Positions 14,864-22,860 of a stretch of 32,242 bases of DNA are shown here, in pieces. Source of the DNA: Anaerolinea sp. (GTDB taxonomy: Bacteria > Chloroflexota > Anaerolineae > Promineifilales > Promineifilaceae). The position numbers and the translations under genes were made by a program. Location: assembly GCA_014879875.1 (NCBI GenBank), contig JACSRF010000440.1, forward strand, positions 1 through 32,242, given 5' to 3'. Within the stretch, counting starts at the first letter, position 1. Each line of letters begins with the position of its first letter. The notes below the pieces were generated by a model that did no database searches, was not told the origin of the DNA, and worked only from the letters and a program-made list of their open reading frames with translations.

Positions 14864-15012
14864 GATGCCGAAGGGCCGGGACCTCACGAAATCCTGAAGA
14901 ACCACGAATCCCGGCCATTGGCCTGGCATGAAGCATGAGGAAGTGGCGCAGCATTACGTGGATCCGCTGCTGTTTATCAGGGGGAGACGGCCGTAGCAGG
15001 AACCGCAATGCT
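14864..15012. repeat. Short convergent intergenic gap with GC-rich dyad
   Basis: GGCCGGGA (14874-14881) pairs with TCCCGGCC (14909-14916) across a 27-nt loop, between convergent genes. There is no T-tract. One copy of the ACGGCCGT palindrome lies at 14987. Confidence 0.55.
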
Positions 15013-16485
15013 TTATTTGTTATTGATAATGAGGCTGCCGTGTTTGGCGAGGGGGACGACGAGGGTAACGGCCGTGCCCTTTCCCGGCACGGATTCAACG
15101 CGCAGTGAGCCATCAATGCGCTCGGCGCGTTCGCGCATGTTGATCATGCCCAGGCTGCCGCGGGAGCTGTAATCCCGGTTTACGTCTTCGGTATCAAAGC
15201 CAACGCCGTCATCCTGGATGCGCGCCACAAACAGGTTGTCTTCTTTCCATAGGCGTACTTCAACTAGCTTGGCCTGTGAATATTTGCGCGCATTGCCGAT
15301 TGCTTCTTCAACGATGGAGAAGACAACGCTTTGCGCCTGTTCGCTGAGTAGTTCGCCATGTTCCCCGCCCACCAGGCGCATGTTCAGCCCATCTGTCTCC
15401 TGAATGCGGTGCATGACCGTTTCGATAGCCGCGGCGAGACCTTGTGTTTCGAGCACCAGTGGGCGCAGGGTGAAGAGCATTCCGCGAATCTCTTTGGCTG
15501 TCCGCTTGGCTAGTTCTTCGACTTTTTCCAGTTCGGCCAGGCTTTGCTGGGGGTTGCGGGTGAGGAGGGAGCGGATGAAGTTGATGCGCATGGCGATGGC
15601 GGCGATGCTTTGGGTGGGGCCATCGTGCAGGTCACGCGCCAGCTCTTTGCGCGCTTCTTCGTCTGCTTCGATGAGGCGTTGTTTTTCGGCGGTTAACTGC
15701 TGGTAGAGCTGGGCGTTTTGCAGGGCAATGACGGCCTGGTCACCAACGGCGCTGAACAGTTCAAAGTGGCCTTCGGTGAATTCAACGGCCGTTCCCGATC
15801 CAAATACCATCGCCCCAAAGATCTGAAAACCGGCGCGCAAGGGGATGCAAACGGCCGTGACGCAGTTTTGAAAGGCCACGTATTTGCCTAATTCTGGGTC
15901 GTTGCGCGGGTCTTTGGTAACGGCCGGTTCTGCTTCGCTGAGCGCCTGCCCTACAATTCCTGCGCGCCCTGGGATAATACGCTCTATGTCGTTGCCGATA
16001 AAAAGCCGGGTGGCGACCGGGTAAAGCGCCTGCCCACGAAACAAGTAAACGGCCGCAACCAACGATTGGCGTGGCGTGCCCATCTCTTCCAGTTCCAGGC
16101 TGCATATGTCCATCGCTTCTTGTACAACCCGTTCAAAGCTGAGGGTGGCGCGCAAGGTGGAGGCCATGGCCTGCAGCCGCTGCCCCCGTTTGTTCACCGT
16201 TTGTAAATGCCCCAACTCTTTTTGGAAGAGCTGTTGTGTGCCTTTGCTAAGGCGCTGGTCAGAATTGGCAGCGATAGATAAAACAATGATGGCGATGAAA
16301 AACAGTCCCAGGCTGGCGATGATCAGCCCTGGCAGCCACTCACGCGCGGTTTGTTCGAGGAGGAGGGTGGCAATGAAATAAAATGCAGCGCCTTGCACGA
16401 TAAAAGCCAATAAAAACACAACGACCAGACTCCATTGCTGGCGTCTTGTCTCTTTTATTGTGATTTTGGCGATCCCTTTCGTCAT
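15013..16485 (-). CDS. NarL-type sensor histidine kinase with GAF domain
   Basis: This 490-residue protein has two N-terminal membrane helices (about residues 19-42 and 52-72), a short coiled coil, a GAF domain (about 120-265; ends AVGDQAVIALQNAQLYQQL), and a HisKA_3 dimerisation domain. The last carries the phospho-acceptor in ELARDLHDGPTQS (His287). A HATPase follows (about 375-480) with the N-box VVFSIVEEAIGNARKYS, the G1 motif IQDDGVGFD and the G2-like GSLGMINMRERA. This is the NarX/LiaS/DesK class, normally paired with a LuxR/NarL-type regulator. None lies next to it, so the partner must be encoded elsewhere. The predicted periplasmic loop is only about 10 residues, so sensing is probably through the membrane or the cytoplasmic GAF. 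The start ATG at 16485 precedes the first membrane helix by 18 codons. Confidence 0.9.
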   Translation of the reverse strand: MTKGIAKITIKETRRQQWSLVVVFLLAFIVQGAAFYFIATLLLEQTAREWLPGLIIASLGLFFIAIIVLSIAANSDQRLSKGTQQLFQKELGHLQTVNKRGQRLQAMASTLRATLSFERVVQEAMDICSLELEEMGTPRQSLVAAVYLFRGQALYPVATRLFIGNDIERIIPGRAGIVGQALSEAEPAVTKDPRNDPELGKYVAFQNCVTAVCIPLRAGFQIFGAMVFGSGTAVEFTEGHFELFSAVGDQAVIALQNAQLYQQLTAEKQRLIEADEEARKELARDLHDGPTQSIAAIAMRINFIRSLLTRNPQQSLAELEKVEELAKRTAKEIRGMLFTLRPLVLETQGLAAAIETVMHRIQETDGLNMRLVGGEHGELLSEQAQSVVFSIVEEAIGNARKYSQAKLVEVRLWKEDNLFVARIQDDGVGFDTEDVNRDYSSRGSLGMINMRERAERIDGSLRVESVPGKGTAVTLVVPLAKHGSLIINNK

Positions 16486-16859
16486 CAGTTTCTAGTTTAC
16501 TTGTGAAATGTGATACGTGGTGAACTCCGGTCACGTTTCACGTTTCATGTGCTTAACGCGGTCCCTAAACAAATTATAGAACTTTTTTGTGTGGCCGAAA
16601 GCAAGATGGCGTACCTTTTATAAAAATTAACGGTTTTTTCGTTTAGACTGCTCTGTTTAAGATTTAAGACGTTACCCATTATACCCAGAGGTTCTGTAAA
16701 GCTCGATAGGAAATAAGAGTGGCTTGCGTTGGGATACTCGCTGTGGCTGGGGTGGCTCGGTCAGGAGACCGGCCACAGCCCCCACAATATTGAGAAGTTA
16801 CGTGCCACCTTTGGCAAAATGTCAGATTATGCTCGTTGCCAGTTATAGTTGGTGACGGA
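16486..16859. repeat. 374-bp intergenic region with palindromic elements
   Basis: I see no gene here. An imperfect dyad built from GTGAAA/TTTCAC-type words lies at 16503-16550 (TCACGTTTCACGTTTCAT on the right arm). At 16740-16779 a structured element starts with GCTGTGGC and ends with GCCACAGC, enclosing CGGTCAGGAGACCGG. Its 22-bp core (16758-16779) recurs exactly at 24868-24889. An AT-rich stretch (16562-16680) could hold the kinase promoter, but I cannot pick boxes with confidence. Confidence 0.6.
16758..16779. repeat. Dispersed repeat copy 1 (CGGTCAGGAGACCGGCC...)
   Basis: This 22-bp sequence is identical to 24868-24889. It is internally self-complementary (GGTC/GACC), and here it is the right half of a larger hairpin with 16740-16747. 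Confidence 0.85.
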
Positions 16860-17804
16860 TTATTGATCCCCGATCTCTGATCCCTGACTATAAGCAGTGG
16901 CAATTTGGGCGGCGACGTAGCCGTTGTTGCGGAGGAGGGCGGTGTTGGTTTGCAGGCTACGGCCGTTTGTTAATTCTACCAGGCGGCTTAATAACCAGGG
17001 TGTGGCGGTCGCGCCGTGAATGCCCTGGGCGTCTGCTTCTTGCGTGGCCTGGGTGATGATGGTCTCCATTTCGGCGCTGTCCAGGGCGGCGGCGGCCGGT
17101 GCGGGCACGGTGATCAGGATGCCACTTTGCAGAGCCAGTTGGCGGTGGGCGCGCATGACGGCGGCGACGGCCGTTGGCGTGTCCAGACGCAGGTCAACGG
17201 GAAGGCCGCTGTGCCACGTGTAGAAGGCCGGCATTTCATCTGTGCCATAGCCAATAACTGGGACGCCATGGGTTTCTAACAGTTCACGGGTGGCGGGCAG
17301 GTCGAGAATGGACTTGGCGCCACTGCATACAACTGTGACCGGCGTGCGGCTGAGTTCAGCCAGGTCGGCGCTGACGTCGAAGGGGTGGCCGCGATGGACG
17401 CCACCGATGCCACCGGTGGCAAAGAGTGTGATGTCGGCGGCGTGGGCCAGGATCATGGTCCCGGCAACGGTGGTCGCACCATCCCCTTGCCGCGCCACCA
17501 CAAGGGGCAGGTCGCGGCGGCTGCATTTACGCACGTTGTCACGGCTGCGGGTTGCCAGGTACTCTATCTGGTCAGCGGTGAGGCCGATGTGAATGCGTCC
17601 CTGGATGATGGCAATGGTAGCAGGGATGGCGCCGCCTTCGCGCACGGCCGTTTCCATGGCGACGGCCGTTTCCATATTCGCAGGGTAAGGTAAGCCGTGT
17701 GTAATCACCGTGCTTTCCAACGCCACAACCGGCTGTTTGTTGTTTAATGCTGCGGCCACCTCTGGCAAAATTACAAAAGAAAATTTCGGATTCGTTTTGC
17801 TCAT
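16860..17804 (-). CDS. psuG: Pseudouridine-5'-phosphate glycosidase
   Basis: This 314-residue protein matches the PsuG/IndA family over its whole length. The enzyme reversibly splits pseudouridine 5'-phosphate into uracil and ribose 5-phosphate in nucleoside salvage. Visible signatures are VVALESTVITHGLPYP with the conserved Glu near residue 29, RKCSRRDLPLVVA around the Schiff-base lysine region, DGATTVAGTMILAHAA, FATGGIGGVHRG, and CSGAKSILDLPATRELLET with the second active-site Lys. The C-terminal NIALLRNN-like segment (NTALLRNNGYVAAQIA) is also typical. The ATG at 17804 has AAGG upstream. The pseudouridine kinase gene (psuK), usually adjacent or fused, is absent here. Divergent from the ABC-transporter operon; the psuG promoter carries an operator-like palindrome. 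Confidence 0.93.
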   Translation of the reverse strand: MSKTNPKFSFVILPEVAAALNNKQPVVALESTVITHGLPYPANMETAVAMETAVREGGAIPATIAIIQGRIHIGLTADQIEYLATRSRDNVRKCSRRDLPLVVARQGDGATTVAGTMILAHAADITLFATGGIGGVHRGHPFDVSADLAELSRTPVTVVCSGAKSILDLPATRELLETHGVPVIGYGTDEMPAFYTWHSGLPVDLRLDTPTAVAAVMRAHRQLALQSGILITVPAPAAAALDSAEMETIITQATQEADAQGIHGATATPWLLSRLVELTNGRSLQTNTALLRNNGYVAAQIATAYSQGSEIGDQ

Positions 17805-17822
17805 GATTTAACCTTGCGGGTA

Positions 17823-17852
17823 ATTATACCAGCAGCCGACTTTTGCAAAAGT
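17823..17852 (-). promoter_or_regulatory. psuG promoter (extended -10) with overlapping palindrome
   Basis: On the minus strand TGGTATAAT gives a perfect extended -10 (TATAAT at 17828-17823), about 20 nt before the psuG ATG. The perfect 14-bp palindrome ACTTTTGCAAAAGT (17839-17852) sits where the -35 box would be, which suits a repressor or activator site. The -35 match itself is poor. Confidence 0.5.
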
Positions 17853-17874
17853 GATTTTAGACCTGACCGGTTTA

Positions 17875-17903
17875 TTGGCAAACGCCGCCGGGCGTGCCAT
17901 AAT
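17875..17903 (+). promoter_or_regulatory. Sigma70-type promoter of the amino-acid ABC transporter
   Basis: TTGGCA (17875-17880) and CATAAT (17898-17903) each match 5 of 6 consensus bases with exactly 17 nt between them, 60 nt before the lipoprotein start. The spacer holds an interrupted dyad GGCA..CGCC / GGCG.TGCC, a possible operator. Confidence 0.55.
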
Positions 17904-17963
17904 AAAAATAGATGTATTCACTTTCTTCCTCTCATGAGGAACCCAAGATAAAGGAGACGAGAT

Positions 17964-18842
17964 ATGAAGAGCAGAAACGTGTGGTTACTTTTATTTGTTC
18001 TCATCCTCAGCCTGGCGCTGACAGCCTGCGGTGGTGGGAACGACGAACCGGCGGTCAATGAACCGGCCGCCGCTGAACCGGCTGCCGCTGGGCCGACCGC
18101 CGAACCGGCCGCCAGCGGCTTGCCAGACCTGGGTGGCCGCGAGATCACGGTGGCCGTCGAAAACGCCTATTTGCCGTTCAATTACATTGACCCCAACACC
18201 AGTGAACCGGCGGGTTGGGACTATGACGCGATAGACGCCATCTGTGAACTCCTCAATTGTAAGCCGGTTTACGTCGAGGCGGCCTGGGAAGGAATGATCC
18301 AGGCGGTGGCCGATGGGCAGTATAACATGGCGGCCGATGGTATCACCATTACCCCTGACCGCGCCGAAATTGTGGATTTCTCTGATGGGTACATCAGCAT
18401 TGAGCAGCGTTTGCTGGTGCGTCACAGCGAAGACCGCATCAACAGCGTGGATGACGTCAAGAACAACCCGGCCATTCGGATTGGGACGCAAACCGGTACG
18501 ACCAATTACGAAACAGGTGTACAGGTCTTTGGCGCCGACCGCATGGAAGCGTTTGAACAGTTCCCCTTCGCCGTGCAGGCGCTCCTGGCCGGTGACATTG
18601 ATGTGGTGCTCATGGATGAAACGGCCGGGCAAGGGTACGTTGGCGTCAATGCCGACTCCCTGAAACTGGTGGGCGAATCCCTCTCCAGCGACCAGCTTGG
18701 CTTCATCTTCCCCAGAGGCAGCGACCTGGTTGCCCCGGTCAATGCCGCCCTGGCAGAGTTACGCGCTAACGGAACGCTGGCGCAGCTGGCTGACCAATAT
18801 TTCTCCGACAAATTCACCATCACTTACGATGATTTAGAGTAA
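17964..18842 (+). CDS. Amino-acid ABC transporter substrate-binding lipoprotein
   Basis: This 292-residue lipoprotein has a signal peptide ([18 protein letters not shown]), the lipobox LTAC with Cys22 as lipid anchor, and an Ala/Pro/Glu-rich linker (about residues 30-58). An SBP family 3 domain (about 65-290) follows: [57 protein letters not shown] and [12 protein letters not shown]. This fold captures polar amino acids outside the membrane and delivers them to the permease. The ATG is preceded by a strong AAGGAG at 17951-17956. The gene is first of three transporter components and is separated from the other two by a terminator, which would raise its expression relative to them. The specific amino acid is not determinable. 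Confidence 0.93.
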   Translation: MKSRNVWLLLFVLILSLALTACGGGNDEPAVNEPAAAEPAAAGPTAEPAASGLPDLGGREITVAVENAYLPFNYIDPNTSEPAGWDYDAIDAICELLNCKPVYVEAAWEGMIQAVADGQYNMAADGITITPDRAEIVDFSDGYISIEQRLLVRHSEDRINSVDDVKNNPAIRIGTQTGTTNYETGVQVFGADRMEAFEQFPFAVQALLAGDIDVVLMDETAGQGYVGVNADSLKLVGESLSSDQLGFIFPRGSDLVAPVNAALAELRANGTLAQLADQYFSDKFTITYDDLE

Positions 18843-18896
18843 CGCATCGCTTGCAACCCAAACTGTTCATTGACGAAGTGGGTACCACGGCATGTA

Positions 18897-18918
18897 GCCC
18901 GAACATCCCTGTTCGGGC
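18897..18918. repeat. Perfect 9-bp hairpin after the lipoprotein gene
   Basis: GCCCGAACA (18897-18905) pairs with TGTTCGGGC (18910-18918) around a 4-nt loop. No T-tract follows directly. It precedes the real terminator by about 10 nt and may be an mRNA 3'-end stabiliser or a dispersed repeat. Confidence 0.65.
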
Positions 18919-18928
18919 ATCAGACAAG

Positions 18929-18960
18929 GAGCCAGGTTGTTTAGCCTGGCTCTTTTTTTT
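18929..18960 (+). terminator. Rho-independent terminator
   Basis: GAGCCAGG (18929-18936) pairs with CCTGGCTC (18945-18952) around an 8-nt loop and is followed by eight Ts. It lies between the lipoprotein and permease genes, a classical arrangement for giving excess binding protein. Confidence 0.85.
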
Positions 18961-18985
18961 GACATTTCCAATTTCACGGTATCAT
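18959..18985 (+). promoter_or_regulatory. Possible second promoter for permease and ATPase
   Basis: A perfect TTGACA (18959-18964), starting in the terminator T-tract, is followed after 15 nt by TATCAT (18980-18985), 5 of 6 matches. The spacing is short by 2 nt, so strength is uncertain. It would let the permease and ATPase be transcribed despite the terminator. Confidence 0.4.
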
Positions 18986-19042
18986 TTTCTGATAACCACA
19001 TACCGAATACTGCCCGCAGCATATTTATGAAGAGGAGGACAC

Positions 19043-19891
19043 ATGGCCGCACCTGACAAGAAGAGAAGTAAACAAGCCATTGACGGCAATATCTGGCGTG
19101 AGCTTCCCTGGTGGCTAATCGCTATTATTGTTTTCCTGGTAGCGATGGCTGTTTTGATCATCACGCAGGAACATTTCAACCGCGCCTTCATGTTCGTCAA
19201 AGGCGGCCCCGGTCAATTCAGTAATTTATTCAATGGTGAATTCTGGAAATTTATTGGGCAGGGTATCACCACGACCATTTCGATCACCTTAATCGCCTTT
19301 GCCTTTGCTCTGGTTATGGGTTTGTTGGCGGGGTTGGGACGTATTAGCCACAATATATTCTTACGCAATTTGGCGATCTTCTACGTCGAATTTATTCGCG
19401 GCGTACCCACCCTGGTGCTGATTTTTACCGTTGCGTTTGTGCTCATCCCCTGGGCTGCGGACATATTAGGCAGTTCGAATAGCAGCATTCAGATGCAAAC
19501 GCGGGCGATCATTGCCCTGGCAGTGATTTACGGCGCGTTTTTGGCGGAGATTTTTCGCGCCGGCATCGAATCCATTTCGCGTGGGCAGATGGAGGCGGCG
19601 CGCTCATTGGGCATGACGTATGGGCAGGCGATGCGTTACATTGTCCTGCCACAGGCGATTCGCAATATTTTGCCAGCTTTGGGTAATGATTTTATCGCCA
19701 TGCTCAAGGATTCGTCGTTGGTTTCCGTGTTGGCGGTGCGCGACATTACGCAGCAGGCGCGTTTGTACGCCGGCAGCACCTTTCGTTTCCGTGAAAGTTA
19801 CCTGATTTTGACCTTCCTTTACCTGGGCATGACCCTGACGCTGAGTTTGCTGCTGCGTTTGTTGGAGAGGAGGTTGGGGAAAAATGTTTGA
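19043..19891 (+). CDS. Polar amino-acid ABC transporter permease (HisM/GlnP-type)
   Basis: This 282-residue inner-membrane protein has an extra N-terminal helix (about residues 22-44), then the five-helix BPD_transp_1 core starting with [24 protein letters not shown], the standard HisMQ-family entry. The segment [14 protein letters not shown] and the EAA cytoplasmic loop [22 protein letters not shown], which docks to the ATPase, are clear. An AGGAGG lies just upstream of the ATG. A single permease gene is present, so it likely works as a homodimer. It overlaps the ATPase start by 8 nt, indicating tight co-translation. Confidence 0.93.
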   Translation: MAAPDKKRSKQAIDGNIWRELPWWLIAIIVFLVAMAVLIITQEHFNRAFMFVKGGPGQFSNLFNGEFWKFIGQGITTTISITLIAFAFALVMGLLAGLGRISHNIFLRNLAIFYVEFIRGVPTLVLIFTVAFVLIPWAADILGSSNSSIQMQTRAIIALAVIYGAFLAEIFRAGIESISRGQMEAARSLGMTYGQAMRYIVLPQAIRNILPALGNDFIAMLKDSSLVSVLAVRDITQQARLYAGSTFRFRESYLILTFLYLGMTLTLSLLLRLLERRLGKNV

Positions 19892-20630
19892 TCAAACTGA
19901 TCTGATTGTTATTGAGAATTTGCACAAATATTTTGGGCACGTGCAGGCAGTGAAGGGGGTGGATTTGCGCGTGCGCCAGGGTGAAGTGGTGGTGGTTGTT
20001 GGTCCCAGTGGGTCGGGTAAGAGTACGGTGCTGCGCTGTATTAATCACCTGGAAACGCCGACGCAGGGAGCCGTGTATATTGATGGCGTGCATTTGGAGG
20101 ATAAGAAAACGGACATCAATAAAGTACGGGCCGAAGTAGGGATGGTCTTTCAGCAGTTTAATCTGTTTCCACATCTGACGACGCTGCAAAATGTGACGAT
20201 TGCGCAGCGGCTGGTGCGTAAACGGAGTAAGGAGGAGGCGGAACAAGTGGCCATGCAGCAGTTGACGCGGGTGGGCATCCCAGAAAAGGCGGACGTGTTT
20301 CCGCGGCAGTTGTCGGGTGGGCAGCAGCAGCGGGTGGCGATTGCCCGTTCGTTGGCGATGCACCCGAAGATCATGCTGTTTGATGAGCCGACGAGCGCGC
20401 TGGACCCGGAGATGATCAAGGAGGTGCTGGATGTGATGCTGCTGCTGGCGAAGGAGGGGATGACGATGGTGGTGGTGACGCATGAGATGGGGTTTGCGCG
20501 GGCGGCCGCGGACCGGGTCGTGTTTATGGATGATGGCGTGGTGGTGGAAACGGCCGCTCCCGACGACCTGTTCAACAACCCACAGCATGACCGCACGAAG
20601 TTGTTCTTTAGCAAGATTTTGGGACATTAA
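19884..20630 (+). CDS. Polar amino-acid ABC transporter ATP-binding protein (GlnQ-type)
   Basis: This 248-residue ATPase has every canonical motif: Walker [10 protein letters not shown] (about residues 41-49), the Q-loop with [12 protein letters not shown], signature LSGGQQQR, Walker [15 protein letters not shown], and the H-loop [18 protein letters not shown] and the short KILGH-type end are typical of the PAAT family (GlnQ/HisP). It powers uptake by the permease encoded in the overlapping upstream gene. Codon use is more GTG/GCG-rich than in the lipoprotein gene, but nothing suggests foreign origin. Confidence 0.95.
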   Translation: MFDQTDLIVIENLHKYFGHVQAVKGVDLRVRQGEVVVVVGPSGSGKSTVLRCINHLETPTQGAVYIDGVHLEDKKTDINKVRAEVGMVFQQFNLFPHLTTLQNVTIAQRLVRKRSKEEAEQVAMQQLTRVGIPEKADVFPRQLSGGQQQRVAIARSLAMHPKIMLFDEPTSALDPEMIKEVLDVMLLLAKEGMTMVVVTHEMGFARAAADRVVFMDDGVVVETAAPDDLFNNPQHDRTKLFFSKILGH

Positions 20631-20660
20631 ACAGGGCGCGGGGAACCAGGGAGAGACGTT

Positions 20661-21143
20661 GTGAATGAGATTTTACATCAACCCGGTTTCTTGGGAACGA
20701 GCGCGAATTTTGCGGCCGACATGACGTTGGCGCTGGGGCTGTTGGTCGCTGTGTTGTTGACGTTGGGTGTGGTGATGGCCGTCCGGCAAAAGTATGAGGT
20801 TCACCGCTGGCTGCAAACGTCGGCAGTGGTATTAAATGCCATTTTGGTTATCTGGATGATGATCCTACCTTTCCGTGATTTTGTGGCGCCGGGTCTACCA
20901 CAGCAGCTGCATGAACGGTTTTATTATGTGACCGTTTTGCACGCTGTGGTCGGGTTCAGCGCTTTAACGTTTGGCTTGTTTGTAATGCTGCGCGGCAATG
21001 GGCTGATGATTAAGCCGCTGCGCTTTAACAATTACAAGCTGTTTATGCGGATTTCTTATACGCTGTACATGTTGGCGACATTACTGGGGATATGGGTGTA
21101 CTTTACCTGGTTTGTCAATAACCCGAATCCGCCGGTGTATTAA
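20661..21143 (+). CDS. DUF420/CtaM-like four-helix membrane protein
   Basis: This 160-residue protein begins with GTG, preceded by GGGAGAG. It has four membrane helices: MTLALGLLVAVLLTLGVVMA, LNAILVIWMMILPF, VTVLHAVVGFSALTFGLFVML and YTLYMLATLLGIWVYFTW. Conserved-type histidines lie at the helix ends (YEVHRWLQTS and TVLHAVVGF). Length, helix number and the histidines fit the DUF420 family, which includes CtaM, an assembly factor for haem A-containing oxidases in Firmicutes. No oxidase gene is nearby, so a respiratory role is inference by family only. It sits 30 nt after the ABC ATPase and 17 nt before the CHAT gene. Confidence 0.6.
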   Translation: MNEILHQPGFLGTSANFAADMTLALGLLVAVLLTLGVVMAVRQKYEVHRWLQTSAVVLNAILVIWMMILPFRDFVAPGLPQQLHERFYYVTVLHAVVGFSALTFGLFVMLRGNGLMIKPLRFNNYKLFMRISYTLYMLATLLGIWVYFTWFVNNPNPPVY

Positions 21144-21160
21144 CAACGAAGGAGGTTGCA

Positions 21161-22816
21161 ATGGAAAAACCGTCAGGCTTAAACAACGTGCTGGCGCAAA
21201 ATTTTAGCAAAAGTGAACTGGCTGACATTTGTTTTGAATTGGGCGTGGAGGTTGAAGATTTGCCGGAAGCACGTGGCTCGCGCGCGCGCGAGTTGATTTT
21301 GCTGTCCAGACGCCACATGCGGACAGATAAGCTGCTCGATTGGTTGCATCGCTACCGACCAGAGTTGATGCTTTACCCTTACCTTTTCCTGGTGATCAAG
21401 GAGAATTTTGACGCCAAGGGGATTCTAGGGTTGTGCCAGGGTTTGCAGTTTAATTGCCAGGCGCTGCGGCTGTCCGCGCTGGAGTTGGGATCGGATGTAT
21501 TCTCGAACGACAATCTGAAGGAAGACGGCGTGTGGCGGCTGCAAGATCATGCGCTGGAAAACGGCCGTTTCGCCGACCTGATCGCTGCCGTTGACCAGGC
21601 CAAACCGGGCCTGAAACTGGACCTTTTCCGCCAGGCGGCCGCCGACATGGGGCAGCAGGCGGTTGCGCAGCCTGCGGGTGGCCCCGTAAAACCTGATTCT
21701 GAGCCTAAACCGGGTAATGATACGGCCGTTAAGTTAGACGATCTCATTGCCTATGCTGATTTTGACATTCACATCGGTCTGGATCGCGGCGATGGCTCCT
21801 ATGAAGTGAACGCCGATTCCTTGGGGCGGCAAACGCAGCGCATTGTGCAAAAACTGCCCCTCGACGATCAAAATTTCCAGGATGTCGCCGCTTATCTGCG
21901 TGATCTGATCGCCTCGGCCGACGAGGCGAAGGAGTTTGGCGCGGCGCTTTACAAATTCCTGTTTCCGCCAGAGATTGACAGGTTATTTGCGCGCAGCCTG
22001 GACGTAGCCAAAGAGAAGGGCAAAAAGGGGCTGCGCGTGCGCCTGCATATTGACCCCAAAGCGACCCAATTACAGCAAATCCCGTGGGAATATTGCCTGG
22101 ATGACCGCGATTACCTGGCGCTGAACACGGAAACGCCGGTAGTGCGCTACACGCCTACCGACCGTGCCTCTAAGTCCATCAATGTGCCGGAGAAGGTGCG
22201 CATTCTGGTGGTGATGGCCAGCCCCAAGGGGATGGATGAACTGGACGTGGCGGCGGAGACGGCGCTGATTGAGAATGCGCTGAAAAAATTGAAGGCCGAC
22301 GGGCGCGTTGAGGTACAAATTTTGCCCAACGCCACACGGGGGGAACTGCGCCGCGTGTATCGCCGCTATGATCCGCACATCTTGCACTTCACCGGGCATG
22401 GCATGTTGAAGGCCGATGGGGAGGGGGCGATTGTGCTGCAAGATGATGATGGCAACGCGCAGCCGGTGGACGCTTCGGATATGCTGAAATTGACGCGCGG
22501 CACGAGCACCAAATTGGTGGTGCTGAGCGCGTGCGCAACGTCGGCCTTTGGCGAGGAGAGCGCGGCGTTTATGGGCGTGGCCCCGCGGCTGGTGTGGGAT
22601 GGGATGCCGGCCGTCGTGGCGATGCAGTTTGCTGTGCCGGAACATGTGGCACGGCCGTTTATGCAAGACTTTTACGAATTTCTGGCCGACGGAGAACCGT
22701 TGGAAGCGGCGATCACCGAGGCGCGTATCGGCGCCAGCTTTGACGACGAAGACAGCATTTTCTGGGCCATCCCGGTGTTGTTTATGCGCGCGCCGGATGG
22801 GAATATTTGGGTGTAA
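21161..22816 (+). CDS. CHAT-domain caspase-like protease with N-terminal EAD-like domains
   Basis: This 551-residue protein has a strong AGGAGG upstream of its ATG. Residues 7-68 (NFSKSELADICFELGVEVED, then LLDWLHRYRPEL) look like an effector-associated, death-like helical domain (EAD). Residues 72-155 repeat the layout in diverged form (NFDAKGILGLCQGLQF, then GRFADLIAAVDQAKPGL). After a Pro/Asp-rich linker, residues 225-551 form a CHAT domain (separase/caspase clan). It carries RILVVMASPKG, the histidine motif ILHFTGHG (His413) and the cysteine motif VVLSACATS (Cys458), so the catalytic dyad appears intact. In bacteria, EAD domains are proposed to recruit CHAT effectors to partner sensors in conflict or cell-death systems. 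No NTPase sensor with a matching EAD is in the window. It has no signal peptide and is presumably cytoplasmic. Confidence 0.88.
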   Translation: MEKPSGLNNVLAQNFSKSELADICFELGVEVEDLPEARGSRARELILLSRRHMRTDKLLDWLHRYRPELMLYPYLFLVIKENFDAKGILGLCQGLQFNCQALRLSALELGSDVFSNDNLKEDGVWRLQDHALENGRFADLIAAVDQAKPGLKLDLFRQAAADMGQQAVAQPAGGPVKPDSEPKPGNDTAVKLDDLIAYADFDIHIGLDRGDGSYEVNADSLGRQTQRIVQKLPLDDQNFQDVAAYLRDLIASADEAKEFGAALYKFLFPPEIDRLFARSLDVAKEKGKKGLRVRLHIDPKATQLQQIPWEYCLDDRDYLALNTETPVVRYTPTDRASKSINVPEKVRILVVMASPKGMDELDVAAETALIENALKKLKADGRVEVQILPNATRGELRRVYRRYDPHILHFTGHGMLKADGEGAIVLQDDDGNAQPVDASDMLKLTRGTSTKLVVLSACATSAFGEESAAFMGVAPRLVWDGMPAVVAMQFAVPEHVARPFMQDFYEFLADGEPLEAAITEARIGASFDDEDSIFWAIPVLFMRAPDGNIWV

Positions 22817-22828
22817 TTGTGGGGTCAG

Positions 22829-22860
22829 GTTTGTTGGTTTGTTAGTTTGTTGGTTTGTTT
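22829..22860 (+). repeat. Four 8-bp tandem units directly before a start codon
   Basis: GTTTGTTG, GTTTGTTA, GTTTGTTG and GTTTGTTT follow each other without gaps and abut the ATG at 22861. The units fill the position where a Shine-Dalgarno would be expected, and none is seen. Confidence 0.85.

Noticed and set aside
16486-16859. tRNA or small structured RNA in the largest non-coding gap
   Set aside because: No cloverleaf, T-arm GTTCGA-type box or CCA end was found. The structure seen is explained by palindromic repeats.
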